From contig WPDH01000558.1 of NCBI GenBank assembly GCA_019137255.1, positions 1 through 51,110 on the forward strand: a DNA stretch of 51,110 nucleotides. Direction: 5' to 3'. This DNA comes from Corinectria fuckeliana. Lineage: Eukaryota > Ascomycota > Sordariomycetes > Hypocreales > Nectriaceae. The translations under genes were made by a program, and so were the position numbers. Shown in pieces: positions 42,301 to 51,110 of the stretch. Numbering within the stretch: position 1 is the stretch's first letter; every line of letters starts with the position of its first letter. Under the pieces are notes generated by a model. The model was given only the letters and a program-made list of their open reading frames with translations, ran no database searches and was not told the origin of the DNA.

Positions 42301-45300
42301 CGCCCTTGTTGCCGTCGAGGTCGTTGCTTTTTTTTCTCGCTTACATGGATCGCGTCGCCCGCCGTGAAACGAGATCGAGCCGGAACAGCACGCGATGCCG
42401 ACTCACTCATCAATGGTCATCACACGCATCCACTGCGCTTAAGATCCAAACCCACAGTCATCAGCAGTGAGCTGATGAAGACCAGTCCCCCTCGCATCAG
42501 CCAGCCCGCGAGCAGCTCAAGCCAGCCGTATCCAAGCTCGATCAAGGAGTCAACCCCCGAGTCCAGCGCATCGCATCGCAGCCCAAGTTCACGCTCTACC
42601 GAAAGCTCAGGCTGCTGTGGCGGCAGCCTTGCATGTCCACGTCCCCCCCCCGGAACCGATAGCTGCCCGAAAGCGTAAAAGCGGCAACTCTAGATATCAA
42701 ATAACTTACGCAAGGGCCCAGAGCCCAGAGGGCCGGCTATACGGGCAGAAAGGCAAGGGAAGTGGGCGTTGCGCGTTCTCCCGTTGTCACATTCCAGCGC
42801 GCCGCCCGGGAAACCGAACAGCGGGTCGTTGGAAGGCCCGGTCGAGTCTAATCCACAACAGGAGCCCGCCCGGTTGGGAGAAAGCCAAAAAAAAAAACAG
42901 AGGAAGCTTTGCAGCCGGAACTGCCAGAAAGAAGAAAGAAAAAAAAACCTACACAAAACAAACTTCCATGGATGAGTTTATCGCGACCGAGCTGGGTTGA
43001 CACTCGATAGCTTCAGATGGATTGGGAGAGGAGGCTTGATCGGCTTGAGTTGGCCCGGGGGAGGGGATCCAGAAACCGGGGGTCCAGGGTGAGAACGGGG
43101 GGAGCACGCTAAAACGAGCGACCCCTGTCTCGAAAGCATCGATTGGTGATCTACCTATCAATCACGATCCAACGGGACCCCGGCCATGCTGCAGGTCATT
43201 CATCCAAGCCAGTCGAGCCAAGCCTGTCAGCCAGGGATGAGAGCCTTCACTGATCCGGATGCCTCGCGTTTGATTGCCATTGTTTGCTGCTGCTTCGGTC
43301 TGGACCTGTCTCGTCTGGTCTTTTTGAAGTCTGGGTTGTTAGAATGTGTCCCGCCTAGTCCAGCGATTCACAGCTCCGTGGCAGCAGTCGTCGCATCGTC
43401 CCTCGCCAACCCCGTGGAATCCCAGCATTCGATCCCTCTCGATACCCGCGTCACAACCACGGCCCGGACCACCGTCTGCGGCCCCCTCCCCCTTCCCACT
43501 CACCCGCCCCGCGCCCGCACATACGATGTATGTGTGTACGTATACGGGCTTTCATGGAACAATTTGTCTCACTTTCTACTCCCTTCCCATTCATCACCGT
43601 AGAGTAATAAAAGTGCCTTCCCCACCACCTGTCTCGGGGATAAGAAGCAGGCAAGCCAAGCCTCCCTTTCCGCCCTGCACGACACCCACACACCCACGTC
43701 CTGGGCTGCCCAGCTCGTCGGAAGAAGGCCACTAGCACCTCGGGAGCAGCCCGTTTGGGGAATGGGGAGGGCGGGCAGCATTTGGATGGGAGGGCGGGCG
43801 GGCAGGATGGGTGTGGTCACGCATGTCAAGGTGTGTACGGGGTGGGCGAGTGGACTGTGGAATGCCGGCTGATGGCTTTCACCATGGCCGGGAACATGGA
43901 AGCGACTCTCTCTGGTGATGGGTCTGGCAATGAGCATCGTGATCAATTGCCAATGGGTTGAATCAAACAGATTTATTAGTCAACAACTGCATGCCAACTG
44001 AACCAGGTCTCTCGATCCGTCTGCAAATGCATGGTGCCCCTTCGTCCAATGCCGGATCTTGGCAATGGAGATTTTAGCGTTCGGCCATGATCCGGCCCGC
44101 GCTTGGTCCTTAGTGAGCACCGAGTCCAGCCCAGTCCCAGAGTCCAGACGCCTGGAGACTTAGGGGGCCCCGTATAGTGGAACCTCGCCGTGTCCGGCCG
44201 CCAGCCACAAGACATCGTTACTCCACTCTGTGGTGATTAGTTTCTTGTCCCGGGGACGGATCTCCGGATGCTTTTGCTCGTCTACTACATCTCCCGATGG
44301 ATGCTGTCTGGCTTTGCTTCGTTCTTTCCAGAAAAAGGAGAGAGAAACCCGAGGCTGAAGGATGATGACTGGACTCGGTTCGGAGAGCTGGGCCCGGTGT
44401 TTTACGGACAGAAAGGAAAAGAAAATCATATCCATCTCCTCGCTGCATCCATGTCACTTAAGTCCTTTGGCAGCTGGTGCATCTCACTCCGCTTCACCGC
44501 CCCGGCCTTGACCTGGACACTTGACTCGATGTCGTGCCCCCCAAAAAAAGGGCGTGTTGCGTTACAAATAGACTAAAATCTATCCATCAACGACTCCAAT
44601 AGGCATCTAGCAACCCGTCCATCCTCCATCAACCTAAACGAACTAAACAATTAGATAGGCCTACATGCTAGGTACTATGTACAGGCATTGGTTCTCCATT
44701 TTCCAACCCCTAACCCCTGAGGCCCTGCCGAAAGCAAACGAGAAAGCCATGCAGCCATGGAAGAGGGGCGAGAAATCCCCTGCAGCCCTTCGTATTCCGT
44801 CCTTCCCTAACCCGGCGTAGGGCCGCCCTCCTCCCCGGATTCGCCCTCCCACCTCCCAGCCGGACGCCGGTCCGCAGACGGCGATTGGCCGTTCCCGTTT
44901 AGACCAAGTCCGGTGCGGACAGGGACTGACTTGTTCTGTCGCATCCCTGATAGCTACCTATCTAATGCGTACCGCTTTTTTTTTTATCCCAGGATATGTC
45001 ATTGAGCATTCGAACAGAAACTCAATAACAAGAATGTGGGAAAATCAAGGAGCCCAGGTGGCATTTGCACGGCCACCTTCTTTGCATGGCGACGACCGAC
45101 GAACCCAAGTCGTTCGGCGGCGGTGCGCGGCCGGGCAAGCTCCGTTGCCTCGGCTCTGTCTCCCTCTCTCTCTTTCCATCCCTTGTTACGCGGGCAGGGT
45201 GTGGCTGAGGCGGGGGAGAGCCCAACCCCCTGGTGTGGCTAGTGGCAAGGCGGCCACGCGGACTATGACGACAAGAGGAGGACGAATTTGTTGGCCGCAA

Positions 45301-46663
45301 GCAAAAGTGGCCTCGATACGAAGCGAAACTCCCCGAGTACGAAGTAGGCCGCAGCAGCATTTCAACAATGGATTGCGTAGTAAGCTAGCTACCTACCTAC
45401 CTAATCTATCGAAAGGGTTTTTTTTATAGAGTTGCAGCGCCGCCGCAACGCGCAACGGTCTGGCGCAGCGACGACCGATCGGCGAATCTGCTGAGGGAGG
45501 CCATCAAACGAGTCACCGCCTCTGCAAAGAAACCAACACGGCAGGACACTCACTGCACGACCGTAAAGCGTGCGCTATTATCATGCGCTGCTACTCTCCT
45601 CTGAGCAAGTCGACTCGGTTGATGCGGCCGAGTCTGTCACTTACAATGGGCGGCGTGTTTCATGGCCCGTAGATTGGCCTTGCTATTCGTCCACGGACAG
45701 AAAGGGCCAGCACGCCGGTGTCATCCATCCCAAGCAGAGGGGATAAGGCTAATCGAATGAGAGATGGTCGATAAGGCTGCGAATAAGGGTTGCTCCAGGG
45801 GCCACCTCCCTCCCTACCTAGTCCTAGTCCCTTAGTGCAGATCTCCACAGGACACAAGAACACCAAGTCAAGTGACCGCCGTGGCTGTCTGCCTGTCTTT
45901 CATCCTTGTTGTCCTCTACTTATCCATGACCAAGGGTGACCATCACGACCAGCATCGCCAGCCACCCCGTTGCAGCGTAGCTATCTACTAATGGGGAAAT
46001 GCCCCAGGCCGGGGAGGGATGGCTCCGTCTTGGGCTCGGCCTCATGACCGGTCCGCGTGCTTGCTCACGACGGTGTGTGCTCGTGCTTCAGGGCATCATG
46101 CGGGGAAGTTCAGAACTACTAGCCAACTCCACATGTTGGCTCAACGGGCTGATTGTGGATTGTTGAGATGAGTCTTGTTGCTCGAGTCTTCCTTGCGATA
46201 CCGGTGCATGCAGTCAGATCTTGCGTGGCTGTAGTCAACGAAGTGCTTCACCCCCACGACGCACTGAATTGAGTGCTGACAGCCCTGACAGAACAGTGTT
46301 GATCTCGGCTTTTCAAGATCGCAATACGTACCGTCGAGGAACCCGACATGGTCCAATCCTTCTCTCCAAAGCCCATTCTCGGCCGGACCATCTCCTTTCT
46401 CCCCCTCGGTCGGCCCGCCGGCTGCCTCCAGAGGAGAGCCGCCAACGCTCCACCCGACGACAGCAAAAAGAAAGGCCCCACTTCGGCCCTCGGGACACGC
46501 CGAGAGGGACATGCCGTTTTCTTGCACCGCCGCCCCGACGGAGCGTACCTCGAAACACAGGGTGCAGTAGCTCCGGATCCTTTTTTCTTTCTTCAGCAGT
46601 GTCGGGGTTCATATTGTCCGGGGGGATACAATGACGTTAGTCAGTACGGCGGCTTCTAGAATG

Positions 46664-46682
46664 GGGAGAGAGAGAGAGAGAG
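46664..46682 (+). repeat. (GA)n microsatellite
   Basis: About nine GA dinucleotides in the large spacer. Confidence 0.85.
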
Positions 46683-47462
46683 AAAACAGTCGAGAGTAGA
46701 ATTGCTTCGTGGTATATTTTTGGAGACGGGCGCTTAGCTGCTTCATGCCCGCCGGGTTGCCTCCCGACATATTCCATGCCGAACGAAGCCAGCAATCCTC
46801 CAACCCGTCATCGTCGACTCTCAAACACCTGAGCATCCTAGTTAGGATAACCTCCATTTAAATTCCATATCTGGAAACCTCGAAACCCGCCCAGCCCATC
46901 CCAGCGTCTAAGTAAACAAACACCCACCCCAAGCGCCGCGTTTCAGCAACCAACCACACGCACCCCTGCCCTTCAATCTCCCAACCCGTGCGCCTACGAA
47001 CAAGAATAGATCGCAAAGGTACTTCGTACGTGTGTGCAGGAGGCTCGTCCCTTGTACTCCGTGCTTCGTGCGCGATGTAGATTACCATGTAAGTAATCAA
47101 GGATGCAGAGACACAGCGCGAGGACCGCACTACGGGCGCTTACCGCCATCACCAACGGCATCATTCGATGGGCGCTTCGCACCGGGGCCGTAGAGCTCCA
47201 AGTATAGAACGTCGTGTTTATAGACAATTGTGAAAAGTAGTAGCCTTCCTTTAATCTTGCTTCGAAACGGGCGCTTGGACTTGGACAAGTAACTTACAGG
47301 TCGCGTTGTAGGATTTCCGAACCAGCCATGGCGCATCCTGAGAGGCCCAACACCAAGACGAAGACACGAAGGATGGCGGCCGCTCGAATCGGCCGCAAAG
47401 AACCCGACTCCTTGGTTCCGACTCTCAGCCTCATGTCCCAGCAGTCTGGTAGGCAGGATATA

Positions 47463-48140
47463 AAGATCAGTCTGCAGCTTGCCATGTGCGGCCTTCGTTG
47501 GCCCGTTGGCTTGTTGGTTGTAACATGTTGGTCCTCGTTAAGCTAGCAAGATGGATGATATTCGACTCTAGCTCACTCAGCCTCGTTGCCCAGCCCTTTG
47601 GTTTGGTGCGCAGAGCGAAGATCAGTCCACGGCTTGTCATATGCAGTAGTCGTTGGCCCGTTGGGACAAACTGCTTCGTTGGTTGTGACGCTGGTCCACA
47701 CTTGGCTAGCATCACATCCCGTCTCGGCACCATGCTCCGGACTGCGTCGATGTGATGCCTCGTGCAGTATGGGGGCAGTGAATATCAGTCCGCAGCTCGT
47801 CATGTGCGGTCATCGTCGGCGGCCTGTTGGAACATGCTGCTTGTCAATTTGTATATCGTTGGTCCTCACATCGTTAGCAGCACATCACATCTCGGCACCG
47901 TGATGCCAGACAACATGATTGCAATAGCATAGCTCGTGTTCAAACAATCCGCCAAGGGGCGGTGTAAAGCTCAACTTTCAGCTTGTCATATACGACCCTC
48001 GTGGCCGCTCTGTTCGTCGACACTTGCCGCTTGTTGGTTGCGAACCGTTGGTCCTCACTAGGCTGGCAGCACAGGGCGACATTATGCCTGACTCGGTTGG
48101 CTTGTTGGCTACAGTCGTGGGCTACTTCATCGCCGCAGCT
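47463..48140 (+). repeat. Diverged four-copy tandem repeat, unit about 155-186 bp
   Basis: Four units can be aligned by eye. A conserved core reads CAGCTTG(C/T)CAT or close variants at 47475, 47630, 47793 and 47979, giving periods of 155, 163 and 186 bp. The cores are followed by a GTTGG-rich stretch and, in three units, by GTTGGTCCTC. Later parts share a CTAGCA/TTAGCAGCACA-type segment and CTCGGCACC in the two middle units. No continuous reading frame runs through the units. It is an old tandem duplication; whether it is transcribed or functional is unknown. Confidence 0.65.
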
Positions 48141-48722
48141 AGTTTTGAGGTCATCCATTACCCTACCCTACCTTGTTGGGGAACCAGACCATTTTTGTGC
48201 CCTGTCTACTCTGTACACGAACCAAACAAAAGGAAATGCCACCATCCCACAGAGTCGTGCCAGCCTTGCCCCAACCCCCTTACTCTGTCATCCACCTGTG
48301 TTTCCGACCGGTCCGCCTTGTTGGCGTCGGTTGTTCCACTGCATTCCACGATGCCATCCCAATCCATCAAGATGTGCTACCGATCCAGACCACCTTCGGC
48401 TTCCTTGGCCAACGGTTGCCGTTTAACACGGGTGGTGTTGACAAGAGGGTGTGCGGAAGGCTCCCAAGAAAAATAGGTAAAGCGAAGCAACCCTCCCCGG
48501 TAGATGTCCTATACTGCGATGCCGCTGCGTATATCTGCCCGTCTATCTCGGTATTTCCGTGGCCATGTCAATATCAATCACGGAACCTCCTTCTCATGGC
48601 CAAGATATGGAGGTTCCCTTTGTATCCTGAAAGGGAGTTTCAAAGGATACTTTCTTTCACCAGCTCACCTGCTGAGCGGGAGACACTTAGCGTGCCGTCG
48701 GGAACGGACCTCTGTACCCCTT

Positions 48723-49899
48723 CTAGTGATAATATCCATTCGCACGCCCAGTCGCCACCTGCTGCTCTGCCAGGTAGTCCTCAAAGTAAGGGTGGTTGCA
48801 CGCTTGCTTTGCCGAAATACGTCCAGCCGGGTCGTAGATGAGCATCATCTCCAGAAGATCGAGGCCTTGGTCGTCGAGGTTGTGGCAAAGCAAGGCGTTC
48901 ATGTCACGCTGCCACTTGGGGAATGATGCCTTGAAGTCGGGGTACGAGGTGACGCCGGGCCACAAGTCTTCTCCGGGTGTTCCAAGGGTGCTGTGTATTA
49001 CTATCAGCCGCAGTTGCGAGGAGTAGCATCTGAGCACCATGCCAACTTACCGGAAGATCTTGAAGATTTCATCAATCTCCGAATCGCCAGGGAAGAGCGG
49101 CTTGCGAGTACACATCTCGGCAAAGATGCAGCCCACCGACCACATGTCAACGCCCGTTGAGTACTGTCTCCCACCAAGCAGAATCTCGGGAGCTCGGTAC
49201 CATAGCGTGACGACCTCGTGAGTGTAGGTGCGCAAGGGCACCCCGAAGGCGCGTGCGAGACCGAAATCGGCCAGCTTTAGATTGCCGTCCTTGTCGATAA
49301 GTAGGTTCTGAGGCTTCAAGTCGCGGTGGAGGACGCGGTGGGAGTGGCAGTACTTGATTCCGTCGCAAAGCTGCATCATGAACTTGCGAACCACCATGTC
49401 GCCAAGACCAAGGTGCATCAGGTGCACAGACGCACCCTCGGGCAGGGCCTTGCCACGGCCACCGTCACTGACGGGCAGCGACTCCATGTACTTCTTGAGA
49501 TCGAGGTCGAGAAACTCGAAGACGAGGTACAGCTTATGGCCGTCCGCGTGGACGATGTTTAGCAGGCGGACGATGTTGGGGTCTCGCATCTCCTTGAGGA
49601 GGGAGATTTCACGAATCGCCGTACTGGGAACACCCTCATCTTCAGCTTCGAGACGGATCTTCTTGAGGGCGACGATGCGGCCGCTGTTGGCGAGGTCTCG
49701 GGCCTTGTAGACGACACCGTATGTCCCTATAGAGCGATGATGTGATTAGCATGAAGGGGGCAGCGGTGAGGTTTGTCGATGGACAAGGGGCGACTCCAAC
49801 AACAAGCAATGGACCAAGGTGTATAGCAACTTGGGGCACATAGGATTCAAAGTATGACGCACCTTCGCCAATCTTTTCCAACTTCTGATAGTTCTCCAT
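48723..49899 (-). CDS. CDK1: Cyclin-dependent kinase 1 (cdc2/CDC28/nimX orthologue)
   Basis: Three exons (49899-49863, 49726-49051, 48990-48723) give 326 aa, the normal size for fungal CDK1. The 37-nt first exon encodes MENYQKLEKIGEG; splicing restores the glycine loop GEGTYG with the inhibitory sites T14 and Y15. Further marks are VALKKIRLEAEDEG, the cyclin-binding PSTAIRE helix in EGVPSTAIREISLL, HRDLKPQNLL, ADFGLARA, and the activation segment TYTHEVVTLWYRAPEILLGG containing the activating threonine. GDSEIDEIFKIFR follows at the second exon junction. The kinase drives G1/S and G2/M entry with its cyclins in nucleus and cytoplasm. Introns (136 and 60 nt) are GT-AG with GCTGAT-type branch sites. 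The perfect PSTAIRE and the LPVSDGGRGKALPEGA insertion favour CDK1 over Pho85. The ATG at 49899 starts the conserved N-terminus. Confidence 0.96.
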
Positions 49900-50033
49900 G
49901 GCGGGAGAGGTGGCGGGAGAGGGAGGATCGAAACAGGACGCAGAACGGGGAGGCCGATCCAATGATCCGCAAGACGGGTCTGAGCACGAAGTCGCGCCGC
50001 CGAAGGTCGTCGAGGTACCGCGATGGACGGAAT

Positions 50034-50091
50034 ATCGTCGTCGTAGTCGTCGTCGTAGCAGCCGTCGTCGTCGAAGTCCTCCTCGTCGTCG
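50034..50091 (+). repeat. GTC/CGT trinucleotide-rich tract
   Basis: Imperfect CGT/GTC repeats lie 135-190 bp upstream of the CDK1 ATG, probably in its 5' leader, where they read as GAC/ACG on the transcribed strand. Confidence 0.75.
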
Positions 50092-51041
50092 AACTCGATG
50101 TCGAAGGTGGGGGGGGGTGAAAGTGGGATCGGTCAGCAAGGGGACCTCGGACACGAGGGCGGGGTTGTTTGTTGGAAATTCGAATTAGAGACGCGGCGGG
50201 CGGGAGAAGCCTAAAGGCTAAGGGAAGGGGAGGGAGAGCAGCAGTAAGGGAGAGCGAGAGGGAGAATCGGTGCAGCCGGCAGACAAAGGCTGTGTCACTG
50301 GAAACTGGCCATGGGACGACAGATGCAGATGCAGAGGGGAGGGAATGTGTGTGCAGCCGTAAGGTTTGCGGGAAGTGGAAGCCGTGGTTGCGATGATGGT
50401 GACTTGTGCAAATTATTCCTATGTTGTTTGTGTTTACTTGCGGCCAACAAGCGCCGAAAAAGCACCCGCGGGGGGGGCGTGGCCTCCACTACCTTGGGTC
50501 CTTGGGTACTGGTACTCACTGTCACTCCTCCTTGACAACAGCCTGCTGCAAGCACCCGCGCGACCTCAGTGGCGATTGGCAAGTCCGCTAATGAGTCCGC
50601 TAACGCATTTGCCTGGCGCTGCATCGCACTGGTCAGGATCCCAGGGCAACGCGTTGGCGAAAGACGCGCCAGTCAAGCCTACGAGCTTATCGATAGGCCA
50701 CCCGCTGTGAGAGGTTGTCTTTGCCTCTGCAGGAACAATACACTTAAGAAATTACTTCGCATGGAAATTATCGGATTCAGTGTGCACAAGTTTATTAATT
50801 GAGCTTTCTGTATTCGACCGCGCAGCTGTGGCCGCAGCCTCGAATGTCTATCACCGTTGCCGTGCATATAAAATGTTAAAACATTCCTCCTCATTCCCCT
50901 CATCTCGCTCACACGACACAAGCCCAGCCAAGTCCAATCTCTCCGAGTTACTATACAGCGTTTCCTTCGTGCTATTAAAAAATAACTGGCAAGTATCTCA
51001 GCCGTTCAGAAATCTTTATGATAGAAGTTGTTCAAAGCAAC

Positions 51042-51051
51042 AAAAACAAAA
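51042..51051 (-). terminator. Pol III terminator of the tRNA-Ser gene
   Basis: On the minus strand TTTT (51051-51048) and TTTTT (51046-51042) begin 5 bases after the tRNA 3' end, as expected for RNA polymerase III termination. Confidence 0.75.
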
Positions 51052-51056
51052 TACGT

Positions 51057-51110
51057 CGACACAGGCCTGATTCGAACAGACGCCTCCGAGGAGATATGAT
51101 TTCTAGTCAT
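51057..51110 (-). tRNA. tRNA-Ser(AGA), 3' part, cut by the window end
   Basis: The minus strand reads through an anticodon loop CTAGAAA with anticodon AGA (51104-51102). An extra arm with a CTCC/GGAG stem follows, as in serine tRNAs. Next come a T arm (GTCTG, TTCGAAT, CAGGC), the acceptor 3' strand CTGTGTC and discriminator G. The 5' acceptor strand, the D arm and the first base of the anticodon stem lie beyond the window. CCA is not encoded, as is normal in eukaryotes. It decodes UCU serine codons. Confidence 0.88.

Larger units (their letters stand above)
38891..48722. other. 9.8 kb region without a recognisable gene
   Basis: This is the largest gap in the window, between the cyclin (5' side) and the CDK1 gene (3' side). 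No open frame shows a domain, and none is supported by a plausible splice pattern. The first 1-2 kb is likely the cyclin promoter and leader, with a triple 11-mer and simple repeats. Reversed CCAAT words occur at about 41275. Poly-T, (GA)n and CTAC repeats occur from 44.9 to 46.7 kb. A diverged tandem repeat lies at 47463-48140. A long noncoding transcript cannot be excluded. Confidence 0.5.
49900..51056. other. Promoter region of CDK1
   Basis: This 1.2 kb stretch lies between the CDK1 start and the tRNA. It includes a GTC/CGT-rich trinucleotide tract at 50034-50091, probably in the leader, and no recognisable gene. Confidence 0.55.

Noticed and set aside
46348..46659. 103-codon plus-strand frame considered as a small gene
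   Set aside because: No recognisable domain, and opposite-strand frames of equal length cover the same bases.
1..51110. CRISPR arrays, 5S rRNA, prokaryotic operon signals
   Set aside because: No array of direct repeats with spacers and no 5S core was seen; spliced genes show the window is eukaryotic, so ribosome binding sites and operons do not apply.

Overview
The window looks like the end of a contig from a filamentous ascomycete, probably a Sordariomycete. This is inferred from four things. Most genes carry short GT-AG introns of 59-137 nt with TACTAAC/CTRAY-type branch sites. Gene families typical of Pezizomycotina are present: a Fungal_trans_2-type regulator, an EasF/EgtD-like methyltransferase, a CrpA-like copper ATPase, a fructosyl-amine-oxidase-like flavoprotein and a fused sulfite reductase flavoprotein. 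Leaders are CT-rich. The long spacers are full of microsatellites and GTAC-centred words. Species cannot be fixed from the sequence alone. The first 19 bases match the Illumina read-1 adapter tail with one mismatch, so the left edge is probably assembly artefact. The right edge cuts a tRNA-Ser(AGA).

Layout, left to right. 1-3622: gene-free promoter region. 3623-4899 (+): EasF/EgtD-like SAM methyltransferase, three exons. 5047-8011 (-): fungal-specific transcription factor, six exons, tail-to-tail with the methyltransferase, without a recognisable zinc cluster. 10459-11504 (+): atypical C2H2 zinc-finger protein with an 18-bp perfect palindrome just upstream and an in-frame 78-nt intron. 11505-15703: repeat-rich spacer. 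15704-17213 (+): FAD-dependent fructosyl-amino-acid/saccharopine-oxidase-like enzyme. 17214-24146: 6.9 kb without a recognisable gene. 24147-27329 (-): sulfite reductase flavoprotein subunit (MET10). 28287-29942 (-): dicarboxylate/amino acid:cation symporter with a single in-frame TGA at codon 321. 32459-35875 (+): CrpA-like Cu(I) P1B-ATPase. 37748-38890 (-): Pcl1-type cyclin. 38891-48722: 9.8 kb without a recognisable gene, holding a diverged four-copy tandem repeat at 47463-48140. 48723-49899 (-): CDK1/cdc2 kinase with a PSTAIRE helix. 51057-51110 (-): 3' part of tRNA-Ser(AGA).

The genes do not form one operon-like or biosynthetic unit. Loose functional links are a cyclin and CDK1 on the same strand about 10 kb apart, and sulfur assimilation and copper export within 5 kb of each other. 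No clearly new system was found. The strongest anomalies are the nonsense codon in an otherwise intact transporter, the structured motifs upstream of the copper ATPase and the C2H2 gene, the tandem repeat at 47.5-48.1 kb, and the adapter remnant.
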